NCBI GenBank assembly: GCA_051648105.1
Contig: JBOFEN010000115.1
Location: 1 to 41,590 of the forward strand
Length of the DNA: 41,590 nucleotides
Direction of reading: 5' to 3'
Source: UBA7332 sp051648105
Lineage (GTDB): Bacteria; Bacteroidota; Bacteroidia; Bacteroidales; UBA7332
Shown: positions 1 to 7,970 of the stretch, piece by piece
How the letters are laid out: every line of letters begins with the position of its first letter
Numbering within the stretch: the first letter of the stretch is position 1
Notes under the pieces: model-generated
Seen by the model: only the letters and a program-made list of their open reading frames with translations
Database searches by the model: none
What the model was told of the DNA's origin: nothing
Translations under genes and position numbers: made by a program

Positions 1-54
1 GTTATCCTATTGTACTCAAATATATGGTTAAGCGTGAGTTAATTGATCACAAAA

Positions 55-93
55 GAGAGGGATGCGAAGCAATTTATGCTTCGCATCCCTCTC
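55..93 (-). terminator. Intrinsic terminator after pflB-pflA
   Basis: A perfect 16-bp stem (GAGAGGGATGCGAAGC at 55-70 paired with 78-93) closes a 7-nt loop 23 nt beyond the pflA stop codon. On the minus strand it is followed by TTTT. An A/T-rich flank on the other side could let it act in both directions. Confidence 0.75.
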
Positions 94-116
94 AAATATT
101 TTTGATACTGACACTA

Positions 117-848
117 TCAGTTAACACGTACCTCTTTAAAGTATGGTTTTAATATCTCCTCTGCACGCTTGAGTTGCTCAGGTGTGTTGGTTGGAGTATC
201 CTTTAGTTGGTATGTACGTCCAAGATGTTCGTACTTGTGTTTGCCAAGAGTGTGGTATGGTAGAATGTCAATGCGTTCGATATTATTAGAGTTCTTGAAT
301 CTCTCACCTAGGGCAATTAGACTCTGCTCCTGATCACTAAGACCTGGAACAAGAACATATCTAAGCCATACTCTTATACCTTGCTCTGTAAGATAGTCTG
401 CAAACTTAAGGACTGTATCATTGCCCTGACCAGTGATATGTGTATGCTGTTTAGAATCAATATGTTTGATGTCTAGCAGAACAATATCTGTCAGTTTGAG
501 TAGCTCTTTTACTTCATCATTAAGGTTGTTTCCATTTGTGTCAAGACAGGTGTTAATACCATTAGCTTTTAACTTTTGGAACAGATCAATCAAAGCTCCA
601 GCTTGTAGAGTAGGCTCTCCACCGCTAACGGTGACACCACCACGTTTACCAAAGAATGGCTTTTGACTCACTGCTTCAGCTACAAGCTCATCTGTATCCG
701 TTGGTGTACCTCCTTTTAGAGGAATAGTATCAGGATTTGCACAGTAAAGGCAGTTGAAGCGACATCCTTGGGTAAATATGACGAGCCGGAGACCCGGCCC
801 GTCATGTGTACCCATAGACTCAAGTGAGTGTATGTTTAGTATTGCCAT
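117..848 (-). CDS. pflA: Pyruvate formate-lyase-activating enzyme
   Basis: This radical SAM enzyme uses a 4Fe-4S cluster and S-adenosylmethionine to install the glycyl radical on PflB in the cytoplasm. The cluster motif CxxxCxxC is C29-C33-C36 (GCRFNCLYC), and the SAM-contacting GGE stretch is G76-G77-E78 (VTVSGGEPT). At 243 residues it matches the family length of about 245. The ATG at 848 lies 2 nt after the pflB stop codon, so the two genes are almost certainly co-transcribed and translationally linked. A strong terminator follows. The identity is firm from the motifs and the pairing with pflB; other glycyl-radical activases usually carry an additional ferredoxin-like insert that is not seen here. 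Confidence 0.95.
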   Translation of the reverse strand: MAILNIHSLESMGTHDGPGLRLVIFTQGCRFNCLYCANPDTIPLKGGTPTDTDELVAEAVSQKPFFGKRGGVTVSGGEPTLQAGALIDLFQKLKANGINTCLDTNGNNLNDEVKELLKLTDIVLLDIKHIDSKQHTHITGQGNDTVLKFADYLTEQGIRVWLRYVLVPGLSDQEQSLIALGERFKNSNNIERIDILPYHTLGKHKYEHLGRTYQLKDTPTNTPEQLKRAEEILKPYFKEVRVN

Positions 849-850
849 AA

Positions 851-3082
851 TTACATCTTCTCGAAGAAGCTGCGAGAGATAACCTCCATCTGTTGGTCGC
901 GTGTTAGGCGTACGAAGTTAACTGCGTATCCAGAAACACGGATTGTAAGTTGTGGATAGTTCTCTGGGTTTTCCATCGCATCACGAAGAAGCTCACGGTT
1001 AAGAACGTTAACGTTCAAGTGGTGTGCGCCTTTTGAGAAGTAACCGTCCATCATACCAATAAGGTTTTCGCGACGCTCTTCATCGTTGTGACCTAGTGAG
1101 CTAGGAACGATAGAGAAAGTGTTAGAAACACCATCTTGTGCAGTTTCGTAATCGATCTTAGCAACTGAAGTAAGAGAAGCTATAGCCCCTTTTACGTCTC
1201 TACCGTGCATTGGGTTTGCACCTGGTGCGAATGCTACACCTTTCTTTCTACCATCAGGAGTAGTACCTGTTTTTTTACCGTACATTACGTTTGAAGTAAT
1301 AGTAAGGATAGATAGAGTAGGCTCTGCGTTTTTGTATGTTGGAAGAGCAGCAAGGATAGAGTTGAACTCTTTAGTAATGCTAACAGCCATTGAGTCAACA
1401 CGATCGTCGTTGTTACCGTAGCAAGGGAATTCACCTTCGATCTGGAAGTCAACAGTTAGTCCCTCTTCGTTACGAACAGGCTTAACTTTTGCATATCTGA
1501 TAGCAGAAAGAGAGTCAGCAACGATAGAAAGACCAGCAGCACCATAAGCTAGGTTAATGCTTGGGTTTGTATCGATAAGAGCCATCTGTGCTTTCTCGTA
1601 GTAGTATTTGTCGTGCATGTAGTGAATGATGTTCATAGAGTCGTTGTATACTCTAGCAACCTCTTTCATTACATATCTGAAATTAGTCATTACCTCTTCG
1701 AAATCAAGCTGTTCGTTGTTTTTAAGTGCAGGAACACCTTTAACAACAACTTTACCTGTGAATTCGCAACGACCTTCGTTAAGAGCCAAAAGCATAGCTT
1801 TAGCTAAGTTTGTTCTAGCACCGAAGAACTGGATCTGCTTACCAATCTCTTGGTATGAAACGCAACAAGCGATACCGTAGTCATCAGAACATCTAGTAGC
1901 ACGCATAACGTCGTCATTCTCGTACTGGATAGATGAAGTGTCGATAGAAACTTGAGCACAGAATGTTTTGAATCCTTCAGGAAGTTCTGGAGACCAAAGT
2001 ACAGTCATGTTAGGCTCTGGTGATGGCCCTAGGTTGTAAAGAGTCTGAAGGAAACGGAATGATGTTTTTGTAACTTTCGTACGACCGTCGTTGAAACGAC
2101 CACCGATTGATTCAGTTACCCATGTTGGATCCCCAGCAAAGATCTCCTCGTAGCTAGCCATACGAAGGTGTCTAACCATACGTAGTTTAACAACGAATTG
2201 GTCGATAAGCTCCTGAGCGAATGACTCATCTATCTTACCTTTTTGCAAATCGTACTCGATGTAGATATCAAGGAAAGAAGAAACGTTACCCAATGACATA
2301 GCAGCACCATCTTGCTCTTTAACAGCAGAAAGGTAAGCCATGTAAACCCACTGTACAGCTTCTTGAGCAGAAGTAGCAGGACGAGAAAGTTCAAGACCAT
2401 AGTATGACCCCATCACTTCGATAGCCTTAAGAGCTCTAATTTGCTCAGCAACCTCTTCTCTAAGTCTGATTGTGTGCTCAGTCATCGGACCACCGATGTT
2501 CTTAAGATCCTCTTTTTTAGCAGCGATCAAACGTGCTGTACCATAAAGAGCAAGACGACGGTAGTCACCAATGATACGACCACGTGCGTAGTTGTCAGGT
2601 AGACCAGTCAAGAAACCAAGAGATCTGTAAGTTCTGATCTCATCGTTGTAAGCGTCAAATACGCCGTCATTGTGAGTCTTGCGGTAGTTGTAGAAAATGT
2701 CTAGAACAGCTGGGTCAACCTCAAGGCCATGCTCTGAACAAGCTTTCTCAACAACTTTGATACCACCAAGTGGTTTCATAGCACGCTTAAGAAGTTTGTC
2801 AGTTTGAAGACCAACGATAAGCTCGTTTTCTTGGTCGATATATCCAGCTTTGTGAGAAGTGATAGAAGAAACAACGTGGTTGTCAATCTCACGTACTCCG
2901 TTGTTAGCACGCTCCTCAAGAAGAGCTGCTTTACATGTAGCCCAGATCTTGTTAGTTCTTTCAGTTGGGCCGCAAAGGAAAGAAGCATCTCCTGTATAAG
3001 GAGTGATATTTTTTTCTACGAAATCCTTTAAGTTAATATGTTCGTTCCAAAGACCTGGAACAAATTCTAATGATTGTGACAT
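851..3082 (-). CDS. pflB: Formate C-acetyltransferase (pyruvate formate-lyase)
   Basis: PflB is a glycyl-radical enzyme that converts pyruvate and CoA to acetyl-CoA and formate under anoxia. The adjacent catalytic cysteines are seen in the segment IACCVSYQEIG. The radical glycine is in RVSGYAVNFVRLT, 25 residues before the C-terminus (G718 of 743). The start was placed at the ATG at 3080-3082, giving MSQSLEFVPGLW and the usual length of about 740 residues. A longer reading to 3118 would begin at TTG inside a promoter-like element and adds 12 residues. The gene uses GGT/CGT-type codons heavily, as nifJ, pgi and trxB here do, which suggests high expression. pflA follows directly. Confidence 0.96.
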   Translation of the reverse strand: MSQSLEFVPGLWNEHINLKDFVEKNITPYTGDASFLCGPTERTNKIWATCKAALLEERANNGVREIDNHVVSSITSHKAGYIDQENELIVGLQTDKLLKRAMKPLGGIKVVEKACSEHGLEVDPAVLDIFYNYRKTHNDGVFDAYNDEIRTYRSLGFLTGLPDNYARGRIIGDYRRLALYGTARLIAAKKEDLKNIGGPMTEHTIRLREEVAEQIRALKAIEVMGSYYGLELSRPATSAQEAVQWVYMAYLSAVKEQDGAAMSLGNVSSFLDIYIEYDLQKGKIDESFAQELIDQFVVKLRMVRHLRMASYEEIFAGDPTWVTESIGGRFNDGRTKVTKTSFRFLQTLYNLGPSPEPNMTVLWSPELPEGFKTFCAQVSIDTSSIQYENDDVMRATRCSDDYGIACCVSYQEIGKQIQFFGARTNLAKAMLLALNEGRCEFTGKVVVKGVPALKNNEQLDFEEVMTNFRYVMKEVARVYNDSMNIIHYMHDKYYYEKAQMALIDTNPSINLAYGAAGLSIVADSLSAIRYAKVKPVRNEEGLTVDFQIEGEFPCYGNNDDRVDSMAVSITKEFNSILAALPTYKNAEPTLSILTITSNVMYGKKTGTTPDGRKKGVAFAPGANPMHGRDVKGAIASLTSVAKIDYETAQDGVSNTFSIVPSSLGHNDEERRENLIGMMDGYFSKGAHHLNVNVLNRELLRDAMENPENYPQLTIRVSGYAVNFVRLTRDQQMEVISRSFFEKM

Positions 3083-3115
3083 AAGTAGTAAATATAATTT
3101 TGAGTGATTACGGTG

Positions 3116-3123
3116 CAAAATTA
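3116..3123 (-). promoter_or_regulatory. Candidate pflB promoter, -7 element
   Basis: TAATTTTG on the minus strand matches the Bacteroidota -7 consensus TAnnTTTG. It lies about 33 nt upstream of the pflB ATG. No clear TTTG was seen at the right distance for a -33 box. Confidence 0.35.
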
Positions 3124-3262
3124 TTATTTAATCTTGTATTTAGAAATTATCCAAAGAATAATTTTCAGTGGGGAAACTTAGTGGTTAAACTATGAGATAA
3201 TAATTTTATATGAGCTAATAGTGTAAAACTTAATGCTAGAGAGAGGTAAAGGGTATTAATTA

Positions 3263-3294
3263 TTGGGTAATATCCCTCTTTTTTTGTTACTTTG
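3263..3294 (+). promoter_or_regulatory. Weak candidate promoter of the S24 regulator operon
   Basis: TTACTTTG (3287-3294) is one base off TAnnTTTG, with a TTGG about 20 nt upstream. It lies 33 nt before the start codon at 3327. The match is imperfect. Confidence 0.25.
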
Positions 3295-3326
3295 TATATT
3301 GAATAAAAGATGTTAAAGTAGAGTAT

Positions 3327-3965
3327 ATGCCAAATTTGAAGATAATAAGTGAGATATTGCGAGAGCGTAATATCTCTTTTCGTCTATTTAGTGAAGAGGT
3401 AGGGATGAGTGAGAGTGGACTAAAAAGGATAATAAGGTGTAACTCTACCCGCATACAGAGCTTAGAGAGAATTGCTGAGGTTCTTGATGTTCCTGTCGGT
3501 ATCTTTTTTGGAGAGGGTAGTCATAGGAGTGAACCTTCTTCGGCTCTGCATCGTTCAAAGGATAGATTACCACATATTCCCTTCCAAGCTCAAGCAGGTG
3601 CATTAGCTGGATTCAGCACTGGTGTCGCTAGTGAGGAGTGTGACTATATGGAGAGCATACCGCAGTTTGGTTCTTACGATTTTACTATCGATGTAAAAGG
3701 TGATAGTATGAAACCTGAGTATGAGTCGGGAGACGTTGTGGCTTGTAGATTGCTCCGCCATGTAGATGAGTTGAAGTATGGGAAAGTCTATGTGATTGAC
3801 TCTTCACAAGGTGTTGTTCTTAAAAGGATTGACGCAGTAGATGGTGATGAAACAAAGATATTATGTGTTTCGCTCAATAGCCTCTATGAACCTTATACAC
3901 TATTTAAGGAAGAGCTCTTCTCTATATCGCGTGTAGTAGGGGTAATCAAGAGTGAAAAGGAGTAA
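3327..3965 (+). CDS. XRE-family regulator with S24 (LexA/CI-like) peptidase domain
   Basis: This is a two-domain transcription factor of 212 residues. Residues about 5-60 form an XRE helix-turn-helix (FSEEVGMSESGLKRII... ERIAEVLDVPVGIFFG). Residues about 85-210 form an S24 self-cleavage domain with nucleophile Ser127 (VKGDSMKPEYESGD) and general-base Lys166 (VVLKRID). An Ala-Gly pair at 90-91 (AQAGAL) fits the autocleavage site. Members of this class derepress targets on self-cleavage stimulated by RecA-ssDNA or another signal. The gene is divergent from pflB (244 nt between start codons) and 46 nt upstream of ligA in the same direction, so it may control itself, ligA or pflB; this is inference. 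It is not LexA proper, since the N-terminal domain is XRE-type rather than the LexA winged helix. Confidence 0.85.
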   Translation: MPNLKIISEILRERNISFRLFSEEVGMSESGLKRIIRCNSTRIQSLERIAEVLDVPVGIFFGEGSHRSEPSSALHRSKDRLPHIPFQAQAGALAGFSTGVASEECDYMESIPQFGSYDFTIDVKGDSMKPEYESGDVVACRLLRHVDELKYGKVYVIDSSQGVVLKRIDAVDGDETKILCVSLNSLYEPYTLFKEELFSISRVVGVIKSEKE

Positions 3966-4011
3966 TAAGTATAAACAATATCGTTGAGATAATACGGATA
4001 AAGATACTATA

Positions 4012-6030
4012 ATGGATCTGTTTTCAATAAGTGCAAAGGAGGAGATCGATCAGCTACGAGAGGAGCTGAATCGTCATAATAATAACTATTACGTACTAAA
4101 TAGACCTGAGATCACCGACCGTGAGTTTGATGATCTACTTAAGAGGTTGGAGCAGCTTGAGAAGGAGTATCCTGAATATGCTGACCCAAACTCTCCCACA
4201 CAGAGGGTAGGTAGTGATATACTAAGCTCCTTTGAGCAAGTGTTTCATAATTACCCTATGTTGTCACTGTCAAATAGTTATAGTAAGGAAGAGGTTGCGG
4301 ATTTTTATAATCGTGTAGCTAAGAGCTTAGGTGGAGACTTCTCTACGGTTTGTGAACTTAAATACGATGGAACATCCATTTCTCTTCATTATGAAAATGG
4401 TGAGTTGGTGCGTGCTGTCACTAGGGGAGACGGAGAGAAGGGTGATGATGTAACGGCAAATGTTAGGACAATCAGAACAGTTCCTCTTCGATTGATAGGC
4501 AATGGTTACCCAGAGAGCTTTGAGATGCGTGGCGAGATATTGATGCCATGGAGCGTTTTTGATGATATTAATAGGGAGAGAGAGCGATATGAAGAACCTC
4601 TTTTTGCTAATCCTCGAAATGCAGCATCAGGAACTCTCAAACAGCTTAATCCATCTGTTGTTGCAAAGCGCAGATTAGATGCATACACTTACTATATGCT
4701 AGGAGAGGATCTCCCTAGCGACTCACACTTTGAGAATCTTGAGAGGGCTAGATCGTGGGGCTTCAAGGTCTCTGACTCTATGCGCAAGTGTAACTCCCTT
4801 GAGGAGATATATGAGTTCCTAGATTATTGGGATTTAGAGAGAAAATCTCTCCCAGTGGCTACCGATGGTGTAGTTATAAAGGTAGACTCCATTGATCAAC
4901 AAGAGATTCTTGGTCTTACAGCTAAATCTCCACGTTGGGCAATAGCCTATAAGTTTCAAGCAGAACAAGCAGCAACACGTTTTAATAGCGTAACTTTTCA
5001 AGTTGGTAGAACTGGTGCTGTTACTCCCGTTGCTAATCTAGATGCCGTACAGCTATCTGGAACAGTAGTAAAGAGAGCATCTCTTCATAATGCTGATGTT
5101 ATTGAATCGCTTGACCTTCATATCGGTGATATGGTATATGTGGAGAAGGGTGGTGAGATAATACCAAAGATTACAGGAGTTGATATTAGTTCTCGTAGTG
5201 AGTCTGGCGAGAAGGTTAAATTCATCGAAAGGTGCCCAGAGTGCGACACTACATTAGTGCGTTATGAAGGAGAGGCTGCCTACTACTGCCCTAATCAAAG
5301 TGCTTGTCCCCCACAAATAAAGGGGAAGATGGAGCACTATTGTGCAAGAAGAGCAATGAATATAGGTGGGGGTGCAGCAACGGTGGACCTGCTCTTTGAG
5401 AATGGATTCATCAAAGATGTAGCTGATCTATATACTCTAGACGCACTACAGCTGAGCCGTATGCCTCGTTGGGGAGATAAATCTGCAAAGAATCTCATTG
5501 AGAGTATCTCTAAATCAAAGGATGTAAGCTTTGAGAGAGTTCTATTTGCTCTTGGGATAAGATTTGTTGGAGAGACGGTTGCCAAAAAGCTTGCTCAAGC
5601 ATTTAAAAGCATAGACTCTTTGATGAGTGCATCTAAGGAGCAGTTGATAATGGTTGACGAGATTGGCGAAAGAATTGCTGATAGCCTGATTCAATACTTT
5701 GAGAGTAGCACAAATATTGAGCTAATAAATAGACTTCGCAATAGTGGGGTTTGTATGGAGATTAAAGAGTCCGAAAGTTCTTTAGAGCTAGTAAGTGACA
5801 AGTTGAGTGGTAAGAGTATTGTAATCAGCGGAACCTTCACTCATCACTCCAGAAATGAGTATAAGGCAATCATAGAGCAACATGGTGGCGTTAATGCCTC
5901 TTCAATATCATCCAAAAGTTCAATGGTTCTAGCTGGAGAAAATATGGGACCAGCAAAGCTTGAGAAGGCAAGAAAACTTGGAATTGAGATTGTCAATGAA
6001 GAGGAGTTTCTAATAATTTTAAAGGGATAA
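4012..6030 (+). CDS. ligA: NAD-dependent DNA ligase LigA
   Basis: LigA seals nicks in duplex DNA during replication and repair, using NAD. The domains run in the standard order: Ia (NAD-binding, 1-65), adenylation domain with nucleophile Lys117 in ELKYDGTS, OB fold, a four-cysteine zinc finger, helix-hairpin-helix repeats (about 445-580) and a C-terminal BRCT domain (about 595-672). The zinc cysteines are C408, C411, C426 and C432, with the same spacing as in E. coli LigA. At 672 residues it has full family length. It lies between the S24 regulator (46 nt) and the DUF6913 gene (3 nt), in what looks like one transcription unit ending at the hairpin at 6539. Confidence 0.98.
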   Translation: MDLFSISAKEEIDQLREELNRHNNNYYVLNRPEITDREFDDLLKRLEQLEKEYPEYADPNSPTQRVGSDILSSFEQVFHNYPMLSLSNSYSKEEVADFYNRVAKSLGGDFSTVCELKYDGTSISLHYENGELVRAVTRGDGEKGDDVTANVRTIRTVPLRLIGNGYPESFEMRGEILMPWSVFDDINRERERYEEPLFANPRNAASGTLKQLNPSVVAKRRLDAYTYYMLGEDLPSDSHFENLERARSWGFKVSDSMRKCNSLEEIYEFLDYWDLERKSLPVATDGVVIKVDSIDQQEILGLTAKSPRWAIAYKFQAEQAATRFNSVTFQVGRTGAVTPVANLDAVQLSGTVVKRASLHNADVIESLDLHIGDMVYVEKGGEIIPKITGVDISSRSESGEKVKFIERCPECDTTLVRYEGEAAYYCPNQSACPPQIKGKMEHYCARRAMNIGGGAATVDLLFENGFIKDVADLYTLDALQLSRMPRWGDKSAKNLIESISKSKDVSFERVLFALGIRFVGETVAKKLAQAFKSIDSLMSASKEQLIMVDEIGERIADSLIQYFESSTNIELINRLRNSGVCMEIKESESSLELVSDKLSGKSIVISGTFTHHSRNEYKAIIEQHGGVNASSISSKSSMVLAGENMGPAKLEKARKLGIEIVNEEEFLIILKG

Positions 6031-6033
6031 ATT

Positions 6034-6537
6034 ATGAAGTATTGGGCCGTAAGACGAGAGTTGAGACGTATGCTAGAACAACCTCGTAAGGGGGTGTTTA
6101 CACCCTTGAACTCAGTGAGAAGGATACATCTGTTATTCCCTTACGGTGAGTATACCTCAATAATCCCTATCATAGAGAAGCTATCTCGTCTAAAGATAGA
6201 GGTTGTTGCTTGGAGTATTATGCATAAGAGTCCAAATCAAGAGGAGCTACCAAAGAGCGTAAGAGTAGTCTCTGCCAATGAGTACTCATTCTGGGGGACA
6301 CCCTCAAAGGATCTCATAGATGATATGGAGTCCCTAGAGTGCGATGTTTTTATAGACCTAAATAGTAGTTATTCATATAGAGCTCTTCTACTTGCCGCCC
6401 ACTCAAAAGCGAAGTTTAGGGTTGGAGTACATCGCGAGGGAGCACCCCTTTATGATTTTGAACTAATTCTAAAGGATCGACTAAAAGCAGATGATATATT
6501 TAAGAGTATGATAGATTATCTCGAGAATATAGGATAG
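6034..6537 (+). CDS. DUF6913-type conserved protein, glycosyltransferase-9-like N-lobe pattern
   Basis: This 167-residue cytoplasmic protein has no signal peptide. It resembles the Bacteroidota-restricted family DUF6913 (recalled, not searched) and its function is not established. A segment at about residues 103-133 (CDVFIDLNSSYSYRALLLAA... AKFRVGVHREGA) has the rhythm of the N-terminal Rossmann lobe of heptosyltransferase-like GT9 proteins: a buried Asp in a beta strand, a helix of Arg/Ala/Leu, then a Lys-Arg-Gly strand. The C-terminal nucleotide-sugar lobe is absent, so glycosyl transfer is unlikely. It starts 3 nt after the ligA stop, implying co-transcription. Because the pairing may be historical, a link to DNA repair cannot be assumed. 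Confidence 0.75.
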   Translation: MKYWAVRRELRRMLEQPRKGVFTPLNSVRRIHLLFPYGEYTSIIPIIEKLSRLKIEVVAWSIMHKSPNQEELPKSVRVVSANEYSFWGTPSKDLIDDMESLECDVFIDLNSSYSYRALLLAAHSKAKFRVGVHREGAPLYDFELILKDRLKADDIFKSMIDYLENIG

Positions 6538-6538
6538 T

Positions 6539-6578
6539 AAATAGGCTATTCCGCTTTTGGCGGAATAGCCTATTTTTT
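6539..6578 (+). terminator. Intrinsic terminator of the S24-ligA-DUF6913 unit
   Basis: A stem of about 16 bp (AAATAGGCTATTCCGC region, 6539-6554 paired with 6560-6575) closes a 5-nt loop and runs into TTTTTT. It starts directly after the DUF6913 stop codon. Confidence 0.85.
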
Positions 6579-6620
6579 GATAAGGTTGTGTAAGAGGTCG
6601 CATTAGGTAAAGCTCATATA

Positions 6621-6809
6621 TTAATTTATGATTTTCCAATATCCGCCCCGTGCTCCCCCTTGGCGTACAATAATGCCCTCTTCTTTCAATTTTTGCAATT
6701 CTCGCTCAATAGTTCGGGAGGTTACATCTAGCTCTGCTGCCAGCTCTTTGGCCGATATTTTGTTATTGTTCTCGATTAGCTTTAAAATAAGCTGTTTTTT
6801 CTCCGACAT
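6621..6809 (-). pseudogene. Fic-family protein, C-terminal winged-helix fragment (out of frame)
   Basis: The 62-residue reading MSEKKQLILKLIENN... is a winged helix-turn-helix of the DeoR/HTH_11 type (ISAKELAAELDVTSRTIERELQKLKEEGII) ending in GGYWKI. This tail is typical of the C-terminus of many Bacteroides Fic proteins. It is in a different frame from the Fic domain fragment upstream. The shift falls in the 11-bp tandem repeat at 6799-6830. Deleting one repeat unit joins the preceding fragment to this one without a break (…IIVGEMSEKKQLIL…). It is therefore read as the detached end of one gene rather than a free-standing regulator, although the ATG at 6809 is a possible start. Confidence 0.7.
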
Positions 6810-7133
6810 TTCTCCGACATTTCTCCGACAATTATCTGTCGTTTCACCCTTTTTTCTCCGACATTTTTGCTCTTATTTACAGATAATTCTCCGACATACA
6901 CTCGTAAATCCCTATTTTTAAGTTCATTTGATTCATTCATCAATAGATTTCGGAAGAATAACTCTAGGTACTCAGTCGTGGCAAAAATCCCTGATCTTAC
7001 ATGTGTGTAATTTGCTCTAACTAAAGCATTTCTGAAATACCAAGAATGAAGGGCAAATGTGTCATTATTTACATCAAAACCAAGAGTACGCAGATATTTA
7101 ATTGTAAATAGAGCTGTTGTACGGGTATTTCCT
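6782..7133 (-). pseudogene. Fic-family protein, middle fragment (frame-shifted)
   Basis: From about 7133 downward this frame carries the second half of the Fic motif and the end of the Fic domain: GNTRTTALFTIKYLRTLGFDVNND, then FRNALVRANYTHV and TTEYLELFFRNLLMNESNELKNRDL. It should follow HPFGE of the upstream fragment directly. A 1-nt loss (GGAGAGGAAAT where GGAGAGGGAAAT is expected) breaks the frame. The open frame extends to 7156 with a chance ATG, but those extra residues are not Fic-like. Towards its end it runs through the GTCGGAGAA repeats (VGEKRVKRQIIVGEMSEK) and stops at 6782, so the winged helix is lost. Such repeat-rich linkers are common in Fic proteins of this group. Confidence 0.75.
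6799..6830. repeat. 11-bp tandem repeat in the fic linker (about 3 copies, plus 2 dispersed copies)
   Basis: The decamer TTCTCCGACA occurs at 6799-6808, 6810-6819 and 6821-6830 with an exact 11-bp period. Further copies lie at 6854-6863 and 6887-6896. On the minus strand the unit is GTCGGAGAAAT. Eleven is not a multiple of three, so every unit gained or lost changes the reading frame between the Fic domain and the winged helix. With one unit fewer (or two more), the two would be in frame. Confidence 0.9.
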
Positions 7134-7713
7134 CTCCGAAAGGGTGTATTTGCCAAAGGTCAGAGGCAAATATACTTACATGCCTTACTATTTCTTCTAT
7201 ATTGAGATTTCTATAACTGAATTGTTTCTCTAGCGAAAGATCGTATGCGAGCGTCTCTTTTAGATTCATAGCATCTCCATAAATGACGCTTTCATCATTC
7301 AAAACCCACTCTTTCTTCGAAATATTATAATCCCTTATCTGCCCAGCAAAAGGGTATAAGCCTTCAAATAGTCGTTTATGGAGAGAAATATATTCAACTG
7401 GCGAGAGATTAAACGTATTCTCAGAAAGTAGTTCGGCAATTCGTGTCGAAACCTTATCTGCTTCTTCCGTACGCTTCTGATCTTCTGAGGCAATTGGTTT
7501 CGACTTGTAATAGCTGTCTACTCTAGCTTTTGCTTCGTCGATGGTTATATCTCCTTCGATATGTGCACGTGCCGTTTGGATCAGATAGTCCGAAGGAGTC
7601 AAACCGTCAACAGCCTGCAATCCGATTGCAGTCTGCCAGGCAACACCTCTTTCTTTTTGCTGAGGTTCTCCCTGACGGATATATTCGTCGAAATTATTAC
7701 CTGTTATTGCCAT
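7069..7713 (-). pseudogene. Fic-family protein, N-terminal fragment (AMP-transferase fold, broken)
   Basis: Residues 1-193 are a typical Bacteroides-type Fic protein: an N-terminal helix with TARAHIEGDITIDEAKARVDSYY, then LHKRLFEGLYPFAGQIRDYNISKKEWVL, and the start of the catalytic motif IHPFGE. Fic proteins transfer AMP or related groups to protein hydroxyls, using the His of HPFx(D/E)GNxRxxR. Here the frame breaks after HPFGE, and the remaining residues (EIPVQQLYLQL...) are out-of-frame. The rest of the motif, GNTRTT, lies in the next frame. Restoring one G near 7131 and one repeat-unit change at 6799-6830 would rebuild a protein of about 360 residues. The start is the ATG at 7713, and a good -7 element lies at 7785-7792. 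The gene is most likely inactive as read, unless the base loss is a sequencing error. Confidence 0.85.
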
Positions 7714-7784
7714 ATCATTTAATTTGTTGCTTTCTTAGCCAGATATCTTTTTATCGTCGTGATTTGATAAAATGTATTCTCATA

Positions 7785-7792
7785 CAAAGATA
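7785..7792 (-). promoter_or_regulatory. Candidate fic promoter, -7 element
   Basis: TATCTTTG on the minus strand is a strong match to TAnnTTTG, about 72 nt upstream of the fic start codon. No convincing -33 TTTG is seen. The rest of 7714-7947 is A/T-rich and holds nothing else recognisable. Confidence 0.4.
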
Positions 7793-7947
7793 TGTTTTTT
7801 CGTTTAAAAATGAGACTAAGTGGGATAAATGAGGGTGCTTTCTTGGTGCTATTATCGATGTTTAGAATAAGCTACTTAAGATTTTTAATGACCATGAATT
7901 TACTCCTCTTACACTTGATTCTTAACATTTTTGCTACTAAATATAGA

Positions 7948-7968
7948 GTAAGCGTCTCCGCGATTGTC
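7948..7968. repeat. IS66 left terminal inverted repeat
   Basis: This 21-bp sequence, starting GTAAGCGTCTCCGCGATTG, is the exact reverse complement of 10459-10479. The GTAAGCG-type end is characteristic of IS66 elements. Confidence 0.93.
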
Positions 7969-7970
7969 TA

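Noticed and set aside
3083..3118. 12-codon N-terminal extension of pflB
   Set aside because: It starts at TTG and overlaps a -7 promoter element. The ATG at 3082 gives the standard PflB N-terminus.
3241..3287. Imperfect hairpin AGGGTATTA/TAATATCCCT followed by T7 before the S24 regulator
   Set aside because: It could look like a terminator, but no plus-strand gene lies upstream and the stem has a bulge. It probably overlaps the promoter by chance.
6621..6809. Free-standing small HTH regulator
   Set aside because: The sequence is the usual winged-helix end of a Fic protein and joins it in frame if one repeat unit is removed. A fragment is the simpler reading.
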